NCBI GenBank assembly: GCA_004000155.1
Contig: RCSS01000655.1
Coordinates: forward strand, 1 to 23,541
Reading direction: 5' to 3'
DNA length: 23,541 bases
From: Tubulinosema ratisbonensis
Taxonomy: Eukaryota; Microsporidia; Tubulinosematidae
Part shown: in pieces, positions 1 to 9,809 of the stretch
Layout: each line of letters opens with the position of its first letter
Position numbering within the stretch: position 1 is the stretch's first letter
The notes under the pieces: model-generated
The model's input: the letters and a program-made list of their open reading frames with translations, nothing else
Told to the model about the DNA's origin: nothing
Databases searched by the model: none
Made by a program: the position numbers and the translations under genes

Positions 1-90
1 TCTTTTTTAAAATTCATTTTTTAAAAATTCTCTTTTTTAAAATTCTCTTTTTTAAAATTCATTTTTTTAAAATTCTCTTTTTTAAAAAAT
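1..90. repeat. 15-bp AT-rich tandem repeat, six units
   Basis: Six consecutive 15-bp units run from the window edge to base 90. The commonest form is TCTTTTTTAAAATTC (bases 1-15, 31-45 and 46-60). Variants begin with A instead of TC, or have a shifted T/A boundary (16-30, 61-75). The last unit (76-90) degrades into an A-run. The array may extend to the left of the window. It ends only 17 bases before the RACK1 start codon, so it lies within the RACK1 5' flank and probably overlaps the promoter. The units also contain AAAATT/AAATTT-like words of the kind reported upstream of microsporidian genes. Whether it regulates the gene is inference. Confidence 0.9.
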
Positions 91-103
91 TTTAAAAAAA
101 TAA

Positions 104-106
104 CCC
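104..106 (+). promoter_or_regulatory. CCC start-proximal motif of RACK1
   Basis: CCC lies immediately before the ATG, in the context TAACCCATG. C-runs directly upstream of start codons are a described microsporidian feature, thought to mark transcription or translation starts close to the ATG. The same arrangement recurs at other genes here, which supports both the start choice and the taxonomic placement. Confidence 0.6.
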
Positions 107-1075
107 ATGTCAACCTCAAAAGTCCTTACAGAAACATCAGTCATCCCAGCACACAAGGATGCAGTAACCGCACTAGAAGTATTCGATTACAACAACACAG
201 AAGTACTCTGCTCATCTTCAAGAGATGGAAGAGTGTTAGCACGCAATCTTAGAAATAACAATGCCATAATCAGAGAATTCTCCAAACATTCCTTCTACGT
301 AAACTCAATGGTAATTGCTAAAAATGCAAATAGGATTATCACAGCAGAGAGTGATAAAATAGGAAGAATATTTGATTTTAATTCTCAAAAAAGCTTGGTT
401 TTAAAAGGACATGCGTCAGACGTACTTTGTTCATCAGTTAATTTTTTAGAAAATAAGATTGTCACAGGGTCTACTGACAAAAATATTTATATTTGGAATA
501 CTCAAGGTAATTTAGAAGGAGTGATACTTCATTCTGTAGAGAATGGTCATTCCGGTTGGATTACTTGCGTAGATTTTAAACCTTCTGAAGAGAATGAAAT
601 TATTACAGGAAGTTTCGATGGTACCATAAAAATATGGGACATAGAAAAGAAGAAATTGATTAACACTTTTTTTGAAGGAAAATTAGTGAATGACAAGACT
701 GTTTTAGTGAATGATGGTACTTTTAGTGTTAAAGCATTGAATATCTCAGCTGATGGTACATTTTGTGCTTACGGAGGAAATAATGGCTTAGTTTACATCA
801 TTGATCTTAATGATAATGAAATGATTGCTTCATTTGATACCAATAATACAATTACTTCCCTTGCCTTTGGTCTTACTGAGAGTATCATAGCTTGTGGTAC
901 ACAAGATAAGATATTTTTGTGGGATGTACCTACCAATGAATTACTTGACACTGTTGATTTATCAGTTTATGGTAAGAATTGTGAGTGTATGTCTTTAACT
1001 TGGAGTGGAAATACTCTTTTTGCAGGGCTTAAGAATGGAAAAATAGTTTCATTTGAGTTTTTTAGGAAGAAATAA
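107..1075 (+). CDS. RACK1: RACK1 / G-protein beta-subunit-like WD40 protein (Asc1/Cpc2 family)
   Basis: A 322-residue seven-bladed WD40 propeller, close to the usual 313-320 residues. In the family, RACK1 sits on the head of the 40S ribosomal subunit near the mRNA exit and links translation to kinase signalling. Blades are visible at about 16-47, 61-92, 101-131, 147-178, 205-234, 246-274 and 290-318. Good WD or W ends occur in blades 3, 4 and 6 (IYIW, KIWD, FLWD). The match to RACK1, rather than WD40 proteins in general, rests on HSGWITCVDF in blade 4 and on SLTW...NTLFAG in blade 7, both placed as in animal and fungal RACK1. Blades 1 and 2 lack the WD pair. The blade 1 ribosome-contact motif RDK is RDG here (R39, D40, G41): the Arg is kept and the Lys is lost. 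About 11 extra residues lie between blades 4 and 5 (187-207). The ATG at 107 is set by the preceding CCC, and no intron is needed. Confidence 0.93.
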   Translation: MSTSKVLTETSVIPAHKDAVTALEVFDYNNTEVLCSSSRDGRVLARNLRNNNAIIREFSKHSFYVNSMVIAKNANRIITAESDKIGRIFDFNSQKSLVLKGHASDVLCSSVNFLENKIVTGSTDKNIYIWNTQGNLEGVILHSVENGHSGWITCVDFKPSEENEIITGSFDGTIKIWDIEKKKLINTFFEGKLVNDKTVLVNDGTFSVKALNISADGTFCAYGGNNGLVYIIDLNDNEMIASFDTNNTITSLAFGLTESIIACGTQDKIFLWDVPTNELLDTVDLSVYGKNCECMSLTWSGNTLFAGLKNGKIVSFEFFRKK

Positions 1076-1096
1076 TTAAAAAAAGATTATTTTAAA

Positions 1097-1100
1097 NNNN
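1097..1100. other. Run of four N (short assembly gap)
   Basis: Four undetermined bases lie in the 257-base spacer between RACK1 and the next gene, 22 bases past the RACK1 stop. They touch no coding sequence. Confidence 0.95.
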
Positions 1101-1332
1101 AAATGTAATATTTTATTTAATTTTTTCATATTATATTTGTTACAAATTTTCAAATACAATCAATGAAAGTCAAATACAAATAATAATTTCTATTTTTTAA
1201 ATTTTTCTTAATTCAATTAGAAATACATTTTGATCTTAGAACCTCGAAAATCAATTTTTATCAAATCAATCATTCTTTAAAAAATTATGATAATTTCTTA
1301 AAAATTTAAATTAGTTTTTTTTGTTTAGAATA

Positions 1333-2004
1333 ATGAACATTTGTTTATTTCTAATAGTAGGATTAGTTAGATTAAGTCAGTCAGTGAATACGAGAAGGGA
1401 ATATAAAAAAGAAAAGGTTAGGCAAATAATAAAAGATCTAAAAGACAATCCTCATAATCCATTAAGACGTTTCGAAGAATTGCTTGCAATAGGGTTAAAA
1501 GAATTCGAAAATACATTAGAGGAGGTTGGAGATCCTAAATATGTAAAGCCATTGATTCCAAATAATTTTATGATGTTGGATTTGTTAGACTCTGACGAAT
1601 TTCGTCAGCTAGTCCAAATTAATAGACAAGCAATGGAAATAACTTTAACTCCAATCATTGAGTTTTATTCTGATGTACTAAGTTTTTTAATTCCATTAAC
1701 NCAACAAAATGACACATCTACAAAACTTTTAATGAGAAAACTAACGGAATTGATGGAAACTTTTGATTTATTGCAAACAAGAAATTGTTGTGAAATGTTT
1801 ATTAGAAAATATCGAAAGTATTTTAGTAAAAATGTGTTTAATTTAGCTGTAAATATTCAAAATCCATTGAAAAAGGCTGTAATTTCCAATGGCTATGCTT
1901 CAAGATTACAAACTCTTGGCGAAGAAATATTAAGTGATCTTCAATTTGTATATGAAATATGCTTTGAGATATTTGATTGTGCACACCTTCAATCCAAAGA
2001 ATAA
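1333..2004 (+). CDS. Small predicted secreted alpha-helical protein, unknown function
   Basis: A 223-residue protein I do not recognise. The N-terminus (MNICLFLIVGLVRLSQS) is a typical signal peptide, probably cut near residue 18. The rest is charged, apparently helical and has no other membrane segment. It has a Cys pair at 151-152 and further Cys at 210 and 216. The open frame extends four codons upstream to base 1321 but has no earlier ATG, so 1333 is the start. Unlike its neighbours it has no C-run before the ATG. Base 1701 is N, but it is the third base of an ACN codon, so residue 123 is Thr whatever the base. Around residues 112-150 there is a faint resemblance in spacing to the three larger secreted proteins downstream. 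It might be a short, diverged relative, but that is not established. Confidence 0.75.
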   Translation: MNICLFLIVGLVRLSQSVNTRREYKKEKVRQIIKDLKDNPHNPLRRFEELLAIGLKEFENTLEEVGDPKYVKPLIPNNFMMLDLLDSDEFRQLVQINRQAMEITLTPIIEFYSDVLSFLIPLXQQNDTSTKLLMRKLTELMETFDLLQTRNCCEMFIRKYRKYFSKNVFNLAVNIQNPLKKAVISNGYASRLQTLGEEILSDLQFVYEICFEIFDCAHLQSKE

Positions 2005-3435
2005 TTAGTTTCATTAAAAAGTATTTCTTAAAAAAATTTGGTTTTGTATTTTTAAATGAATGTAAAGTAGAAATACTTTATTCTTTTTCATAAAATTTTT
2101 TCCTTAATGTTATAATATTTCTTTTAAATTATTTTTTTTAAAGATAAGTAAGGTATCTTTAATCAATAGAAATTTTAAAAATAGCAAATAAAAAAAGAAA
2201 GATAAATTTTCCTCAAAAAAGGTGTTTTAAATACACTATGTTTTGTTTAAGCTTGCTATTAAGTATCAATTAACAAAAATACAATATTAGCTTAAATATT
2301 AATTTTATATTTAGAATTAACAAACTATAATTTATATGCAAAAATTTTGTAAACCAACTCAATAAATTTAGTTTGCCATCAAAGTTTATTTCGTTAGCAA
2401 GCATAGCTAATTTTTATCAATCATTTTACAGATTAATTTAGTTTTGAGTTTTAATATAAAATCACTTTAACTAAAAACACTTTATTGATTAAAAAATCCC
2501 AACAACAATACAAACTCTATCAATCCTAAATTTTCTAACTTTTCTTGATGCGGTCGCACTTTAAAATAGGCATCGTTTCGTCTCCTTGAACTATAAATTC
2601 GGATTATCAAGTTTACTGTTAAAAAGTTAAGAATTCGCATTTAATTTTTCTGGGGTTGAAATTTTTTTAATACAAGTTAATGAGACGATTATATTGTTTG
2701 GTATTTTCTCAGGCTCATTCTTTAAATACCTCCCAAATCTTTGTGATGTTCATATAGCTAATTTTTAAACGATCCTATTCTGATAGACCTGCATTCATTG
2801 TGGAGATTACATGGTTAATCGTGCACTATTACTACATTTTATTCATCTGCTTTTGCATAATTTTTTCATTTGTTACAATTTTCAGTTTTAATTTTTATTT
2901 TAAAAAATGTTTACAATAACTTATCGGTCCTAAGTCAGCAAAAAGAAAAATTTTGTTTTATTTTAACAGGTGAAATTTGAAAAACTTATTTTTTAATAGT
3001 AAGATGAAATTATTTTGTTATTATTTATAAATTCTGCCTTTATTTTAAATTTAAAGAAAGCAAATTAGTGAATAAAAAAAATCATTTCCTAAAGTATTAA
3101 TATTTTTAGAGTTTTTATGAATTAGGATAAAAATATACATGTAAATCATTTAATTTTGTGCTTTTAATTAGAAATTATTTAAATATGATTTGCAAAGTGT
3201 GATTATTAAATCTCTTGGATTTGCATTTTTTATAGTTGCGACCCTGGAAATATTTTACGACAATCATTTTTTTAATAATCTTTAAAAAAGTAACATATAA
3301 TTGGTTAGAAACCTTTTTATTTTATTAATTTATTAATTTTTATGAATTCATAAAAAATTTTTCAATATTCTCAAAATAGAAAAAATCGAAAATGCTAATT
3401 TCGACGAATAAATTAGAAAAATCAACCCCTCACTA
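2005..3435. other. 1.4-kb AT-rich spacer, no supportable gene
   Basis: Mostly AT-rich sequence with many stops in all frames. A somewhat GC-richer patch at about 2530-2840 carries short minus-strand open pieces, the longest being a 52-codon ATG frame at 2640-2482. This is within the range expected by chance in a sequence of this composition. The patch could be decayed coding DNA. I see no tRNA or other RNA gene. Confidence 0.5.
3426..3429 (+). promoter_or_regulatory. CCCC start-proximal motif of secreted-family gene A
   Basis: CCCC ends six bases before the ATG at 3436. This matches the start-proximal C-run seen at RACK1, gene C and the large secreted gene. Confidence 0.5.
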
Positions 3436-4842
3436 ATGTTATTGTATTTTATAGGAATTTGTAATTCATCATGTTTATGTGGTAATGAATTTGGGAGTGA
3501 TTCACGTTCTTTAAACAAGTTAACCAAAAAAATGAAAGAAGTGTTTAAGTTTAGAGAGACAAGGATAGATTTTCTAACTGAGAAACCTAGTATTAGAAAA
3601 TTATCAACCGAATACGTCGAATCAGAGGTGAAAATAGAAAGATCGACAGATCTTATTTGTAAAACCGCTATCAAATTTCAAGAGTTGCAACAAAAAGTTT
3701 ATAAAATAGTAGAATATTTAGAAAATACAGAAAACGAAAGAATAAAAACTTTGTCGCTGCATATAAATAAAAAATTGACAGTGATATTTAAAAAGATTGC
3801 CGAAATAATAAACTTAATGACGCGGTTTATCTTGTCAATAATTGAAAAAAAATTCATTTCAGCTGATTCTACAAGGTCAATGTTTATAGAAACCAGAAGA
3901 TTAAATGATACGATTTCTGAATTGGAATTTGATTATGAAATTGTTATACTTGCGGTAAAAGACAATTTTGTCACTTCTTTAGATAATAGTGCATCTGATA
4001 CGGGGTTCGAATCGTTTGTTTGTGAAAAGTTAAGTAATATTAAAGTTTTAAGAGATAAAAAAATGCTTGATCTAACAAATATGAAAAAAGGAAAACTACA
4101 AATAGACAAAACGATTTCAGAAATATGTTACACAATTTTTTACAGTACAATCTTATTAAAGAAAGATGATATAATTCAAATTATCACTACTAATAATAAG
4201 TCTTTTAATAATTTTGACGATGATTTTGAATTTTTAGAAGATTTAAAATCGATTTTACCAAACTTAACAATAAGTGAACTTACTTTTAGAAAAATTTTAT
4301 CGTGTTTGTTTGCAAAATTTAAGGAATATACACATATTGTGATTTTAAAAACACGTTTTAAATTAAATTTTTTACAAAATAAGCTCAGTGAAATTAAGAT
4401 TACTGTTAAAAAACTTCAAAAATTATATTTATACGGTTTATCTAATGAAAATTTAAAGCAATCTAAAAAAGAAATAATTTCTACAATTAAATTATTAAAT
4501 GCGATAAACAATGAAATCTTAAATTTGATCTTTGAATTTTTTATTCATTGTGTATTAAAACCAGCTTATTGCAATGTTTTATATGAAAGATTGACTTACT
4601 TGTTTAATATAAGATTTAAACAACCTGAGAATTATTTGAATTTAAAAGAAGAATTCTCAATTAGTTGCGAAAAATTAAAAAGTGATATTCAAAAAAAATT
4701 TGCGGATATCGTTAAAAAAAGTAAATCTGATCAAATTGTAAATTGGATAAAAAAACAATATGCGCTTTATCAGACTAATAAACTCCTTTATGATATTTTA
4801 GATTTTAAACGATCCCAAATAACCGAAGAAATAAATAAATAA
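3436..4842 (+). CDS. Secreted-family protein A (468 aa), divergent member of a three-gene family
   Basis: An unrecognised 468-residue protein with a short N-terminal signal-like segment (MLLYFIGICNSSCLC) and a long, Lys/Ile/Leu-rich, mainly helical remainder with no other clear membrane span. Its length matches proteins B (475 aa) and C (470 aa), and it shares two family landmarks with them. The first is a basic helix followed by RIDFL at 43-47 (C has RITFL, B has KIYFL). The second is the DYEIVILAV block at about 166-174, aligning with the EIFLTL block of B and C. Similarity elsewhere is weak, so membership is inferred. The start is fixed: an in-frame TAA lies 27 bases upstream, this ATG is the first after it, and CCCC precedes it. 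Function is unknown; secretion and lineage restriction would fit a host-interface role. Confidence 0.8.
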   Translation: MLLYFIGICNSSCLCGNEFGSDSRSLNKLTKKMKEVFKFRETRIDFLTEKPSIRKLSTEYVESEVKIERSTDLICKTAIKFQELQQKVYKIVEYLENTENERIKTLSLHINKKLTVIFKKIAEIINLMTRFILSIIEKKFISADSTRSMFIETRRLNDTISELEFDYEIVILAVKDNFVTSLDNSASDTGFESFVCEKLSNIKVLRDKKMLDLTNMKKGKLQIDKTISEICYTIFYSTILLKKDDIIQIITTNNKSFNNFDDDFEFLEDLKSILPNLTISELTFRKILSCLFAKFKEYTHIVILKTRFKLNFLQNKLSEIKITVKKLQKLYLYGLSNENLKQSKKEIISTIKLLNAINNEILNLIFEFFIHCVLKPAYCNVLYERLTYLFNIRFKQPENYLNLKEEFSISCEKLKSDIQKKFADIVKKSKSDQIVNWIKKQYALYQTNKLLYDILDFKRSQITEEINK

Positions 4843-7800
4843 GTTTAGTATTATATATTGTTAACAATTTGAATTTTTGTATTAAAACCTTAGCATTAAA
4901 TTTTATTTCTAATTTTAAAGAAACGAAAATTATAAAAATACACAATAAGTCTAATTTCATACTTTTTAATTAAAAAGGACATTTCAAGTAAGCATACAAA
5001 AACAACGGACTAAAAATATCATTAATTAATTCAATAAATATGTTTTTAAAAGAAAACTAAACGGAAAATTTTTTAAATAAATTTTAAAATTCTGTTTTAA
5101 TAAAATGATCTTTATATATCTTTGATCCCTTTAACAAATAAACACGTTCTAAAATTATAACTTAATATTCTTTTACAGCAAAAAATGAAGGGTAGTTTTA
5201 AAAATTTTCCTCAAGATCAGTAAATTTATAAGAGTTTTGTTCTTCTATTCTTTTCATATTTTTATTATAAATCAAAAAAAGATATTATTTAATTCAAGAG
5301 AAAACAACAAAAATGACAAATTTGGTAATGTGAGAGATTGAACCTGTAATATCCAATAAAAATATATTGTGAGGAAAATTACAAAGTTCATAAGTGAAAA
5401 AAAAACTCGGCAAATTTTTGATGAAGAAAATTGTATTATTGCATGAAATTTGGATAAGTGACATAACAGCAGTGTTCTAGTAAACTAACTATATAAGAAA
5501 AAAGCTGCTATTAATGATTTGTTATGGAATAATTATTTATTTTTTATGCTTCTTCTATAATTCTGATTGTACTTGCTAAGTGCTTTGTTCAATAACAATC
5601 TCGGAACATTGCATGGTTTCGATACAATTGTGAACAAAGTTATTCAAGTCCATAAATACGAGGATAAGTGGTCTTTATAATACAGAAATATGAAAAAAAT
5701 GAGGTTTTAAAGATGTAATTTGTTTTAATGTAAAATAAATGTGGTTAATTTAAAAATGAAGATCTAATAACGACAGATGAAGTAATGTTTGCTCAGGAGC
5801 AAAAATTTAACACATAGAAACGATAAAAAAATTTTTGAATATTTAAGTAAAAGAAGATTTAATTAGGCGCGCTGTTTTTTAAAACTTCATTACAGGCATG
5901 CAGGAATATGAATTAAACAAGGAAAGGTAAGTTATTTTATAACATTTTTAAAAAAAAATGTAAATGTTTACTTTAATACCATTAAAGTATTTAATAGCGG
6001 GACAAAGATGTCAACTGTTTTAAAAACTATTTTAAACAATTTTTATATGGTATGTTTGCACAATTAAAACAATGAAAAGGAATCGATAAATATATATAAG
6101 CATAATTAAAGATGTAAAATTTATTTTGAAAACTATAATATATGTTTTTAATCTATGTGTAACTTTAAGTTTTTAAAATTTTTGCCGATAAATAAAATTT
6201 TAGGAAAGATAGATTAATTATAGGAGTATTTTTTTAGTTTGTTTTTTATATAACAAGTAAACTTTTATCTTGATACCAATTCATGTGCCATTAAATATAG
6301 GGTGTTAAATTTTATAGACACAAATTTACTTAAAATTGATCCACCTTTAACTCTAAAATATCGTTAAATCGCTTTGTGAGTTTATATTAAACATTAAATA
6401 ATAAAGAAATTTCGATTTGAGTATAATTAATGTTATAGTTAAAAGTTCTTGAGGAAAATATTTAGTAAACTCAAATAAAGATGAAAAAATTTACTTTTCT
6501 CCAAATAAGTTTCTGTGAAACTATAAATGCCAGAATATTAAAAACTTAAAGATATCAATAAACCATACTCTTCTATAAAAACATTTATAACCTATAATTC
6601 TATTGTATAATAGCAACAGCTTTATAACTTTTTGAAAATTAGTGTCTTTTTTATAAAATATATCAATTAGTTTGAAATCTAATTATATGGGGCTTTACTT
6701 TTAAAAATTTTAAAAATATGACCATTTTGCAATAGAAAAAAGAAGTTTAAAGTAATAAAATGAAAATAAGACTAAAAATAGTTAAACTATAATATTTGTT
6801 ATAAACTAACTTAAAATTAAAAAATAGACCAATAATATTCTTTTGATCCAAAAACACATTCGAAAAAATAAATAAACATTTTAATTTATTCTTGTGCAAA
6901 AATTATAAGAGTTATGAATTGCTAATTAAAAGTTAAAATAAAATAATATATATTATAATTTCAAGTTTTTTATTAAAAACGCAACAATGTTTACTCTAAA
7001 CTTGTTATTTTGATTACAAAGTTTAAACTCGACCCCACATAAAGATGAAATTTTTGATATTGTTTATATATGACTGTTTGAGTTTCTATTAGAGCTTTCA
7101 TAATTAAAAGCAACGAATTTATATGTATATTATTTTATTTTCTAGAAATCATTTATAATAATTACGAATGACACCTCAAAAAGACTGGGACAAATTTTTT
7201 AATTATTGCAAAAATGAGAATTGAAACGGCACATTAAATTTTATTTTTTTATTGATTCGAATGTAATAAATTTAAAGTAAAATTTAAGAAAAAAAAATTT
7301 TGAATGGTTTAATTAGTAATTATGTTGGTAAAATGCTTATAAAAATCTATTTTTGGTAATATATCCTTCCATTTCGTTTTTTAATTTTAATAATGATACA
7401 TTTTTTTTAAATCTCTTAATGCACCTGCAAAGAATCGATATCTTGCTTGAGCTTAACATTATTAAAGTTTACAAAGTTACAGCTATGTTTTTGCAATCAT
7501 GAAGAAATTTTTAATCTTAAAAAAAAAGATACCAAGAACGCCAATCGCAAAAATCGTAGATCTAAAAAATAGGGTTTTCTTCATTTTTCTAGTTGTAAAT
7601 TCACTTTTATTTTAATTGGAAATACAAAGAATGTTTAAGTACATTTACATATTCTCAAAAAATTATTTTTGATTCGTTATTCACCTTTATTAAATTTTCA
7701 TTTACTTTAATGCATTTCAGCGACTTTAATTACATTTTTATTGTTTTTGGTTGAGATTTCCATAAAGCCTTCAACTTTTTGTACTGCTTTAAAAGATATT

Positions 7801-8381
7801 TTGTAAATTTTTATGTTTTGAGATTTATATAATTGAGTTCAAAAATTTATTTATTATTTTTATCAGTTACATAATATATAAGATATCTAATCAATTGGAT
7901 GTGTGTTTTTTTGTAAAAAACTTTGTTTTTAAAAAATTAATGGTTTTCTTTTGTAACATTGATGCATTATCAGCAACTTTTGTCTAGAAAAAATTTTTTA
8001 AGTTAATCTTTTACTATAAAATTGATAATACAAAAAAAATTTTTTTGATATAAAATATTTTAAATTTTTTAATTTTTTTTTCGTTTTGGTTTTGATAAAA
8101 TAATAGTGTTCCTTTTCTTTAGTACTTCCATAAATATTTAGATAATTAAATTTAAATTTTTTCTTTTAAATAAATTAAAAAATCAAATTTATATAAAGAA
8201 ATCAAGTTTTCTTTTTTGACTATTAAAAATGGGGTTTTATAAACGTAAAAAAATTTTTGAACAATTTTGGTTTTTAAGGTAGTCTAATTTAATTTCTAAA
8301 AATAACAATTATTACCTTTTTTAGAATAAAGCTTAACTAAGTACATTAGCTAATTTTAAGAAAATCTTATTAAACTTGTAT
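4843..8381. other. 3.5-kb AT-rich spacer between family genes A and B, no supportable gene
   Basis: This is the longest gene-free stretch in the window, unusually long for a microsporidian. No frame stays open long enough to suggest a gene, and I recognised no tRNA, rRNA or transposon end. A locally GC-richer patch at about 5560-5680 holds only a 35-codon open piece. Homopolymer T and A tracts are frequent, especially at 8020-8095. The spacer may hold remnants of former family copies, but I could not align any piece to A, B or C by eye. Confidence 0.5.
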
Positions 8382-9809
8382 ATGAAATTTTTTTGCGTAC
8401 TTTTGTGTTTCATTTCCCTGCCAATCAAAACCAAATTAGAGCCAAAAATGCTTCTACAAAGATTTAGAAAAGTCATCAAATCAATAGAAAAATTTAAAGG
8501 GATTAAAATTTATTTTTTAAAGGAATGCTTGGAAATTCGAGAAAATTCACCTGAAAATAAGTTAACTTTTAATTATTTAAAATTTCATAATTCACAGATG
8601 AACACAATTTCTGAATCAAATAAATGTATCAACCAAATAAAATTGTTTTTAGATTACATAGAAAAACACAAAATAACAAATTCATTGTTTGACTTTATGA
8701 TTAATTCCAATAAAAATGATTTAAAGGGTTTACGAGCGAAAATAAATGAATTGTGTATTTTTATTCAAGACATACAATTCAAACTAGTTTTAGCTAGTAG
8801 ATTTTGTATTAAAACTAAAGAATCCAAAGAATTTATCAACAAAGCACATAAAAATTTAGATAAAAAATTTTACGGAATAATGCATTCAATTTGTTGTATC
8901 AAAGCTAACTATGAAATATTCCTAACACTATTGCCAAAAGAGTATACTACTCATTACAAACAAAGTGAAATAGAAGCTAAAAAACGCAACTTAATTAACA
9001 ATAAGATAAAAAATATGGTAGCAAAAAAAGTGGAAGTGCTCGAAAATTTAAATATTTTGATGAACACTAGAACCAGAAAAAATGTAGGATTAAATATATT
9101 GGAATCAAAAAATATACTTTTACGTGAAATAATTATTAAATTAAAACAAATTAAAAGAATTGGAGGTTGTACAAACACTTCACAAAATTATGTTAGTATT
9201 CGAGAAAAGATTTTAGGTGAAATATTTCAAAAAAGAGGAGAAAAAATAAAGTTTGGGCAGAAATTTTTTATTGATCTCATAAAAAAGAATCAAAATGAAT
9301 TGCAAACTGATCTATTTATTAGTATTAAGTTTTGCTATAAGATTAAAAAATTAGAAACAGAAGCAATTAAAATTAAAACTTTGGTGGAAGAAATAGAAAA
9401 ACAGGGTAAGTTAGTTTTGCTTAAAAAAACGAAAAAAGATTTATTATATTTGTATGTAAGAATTGAGGTAGTTTCCTTAGAATATTTATCTAGTATAATA
9501 GAATTGTATTTTGTTGTTGTTATCAAAATTGATTCGTATCTTAAAAGATGTAAATATATTTTAAAAGATTCTTATATGTTAGACAATAATGAAGAAGTAA
9601 AAGGTTTAGTTACAAAGTTTGAAACAGACATTGAGTCGGTGAGATGCTTAATTTTTAAGTTATTTACAAAAATTATCAATCCAAAAGACAACGTGACATT
9701 AGAAAAGTTTTGCCTAGAAGAAAACAATATGTTGAAAATGATGTATTCTATAAAAGAGTCATTAATAGAAGCTTACACGAAGCTGAAAACATCTTTCTTA
9801 AAAATGTGA
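8382..9809 (+). CDS. Secreted-family protein B (475 aa)
   Basis: An unrecognised 475-residue predicted secreted protein with a clear signal peptide (MKFFCVLLCFISLPIKT), followed by Lys-rich helical sequence. It is a clear paralogue of protein C. Landmark blocks sit at the same residue numbers in both: FIQDIQF at 127-133 (C: FVQDIEF), EIFLTL at 178-183, NLIN at 203-206, and a C-terminal block around 355-398 containing VSLEY (C: ISLEY). Near gap-free conservation over this length means selection on the whole fold rather than on one short domain. The open frame runs two codons further upstream, but only from a TTG; the first ATG is 8382, directly before the hydrophobic segment. No C-run precedes it (context TTGTATATG), unlike A and C. 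No enzyme motif is visible, and function is unknown. Confidence 0.85.
   Translation: MKFFCVLLCFISLPIKTKLEPKMLLQRFRKVIKSIEKFKGIKIYFLKECLEIRENSPENKLTFNYLKFHNSQMNTISESNKCINQIKLFLDYIEKHKITNSLFDFMINSNKNDLKGLRAKINELCIFIQDIQFKLVLASRFCIKTKESKEFINKAHKNLDKKFYGIMHSICCIKANYEIFLTLLPKEYTTHYKQSEIEAKKRNLINNKIKNMVAKKVEVLENLNILMNTRTRKNVGLNILESKNILLREIIIKLKQIKRIGGCTNTSQNYVSIREKILGEIFQKRGEKIKFGQKFFIDLIKKNQNELQTDLFISIKFCYKIKKLETEAIKIKTLVEEIEKQGKLVLLKKTKKDLLYLYVRIEVVSLEYLSSIIELYFVVVIKIDSYLKRCKYILKDSYMLDNNEEVKGLVTKFETDIESVRCLIFKLFTKIINPKDNVTLEKFCLEENNMLKMMYSIKESLIEAYTKLKTSFLKM

Noticed and set aside
3348..3674. 108-codon minus-strand open frame over the start of gene A
   Set aside because: It is antisense to the signal peptide and first helix of A, which has a fixed start and family support.
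3998..4014. tRNA T-arm-like sequence GGGGTTCGAATC
   Set aside because: It lies inside the gene A reading frame, and no acceptor, D or anticodon arms fold around it.
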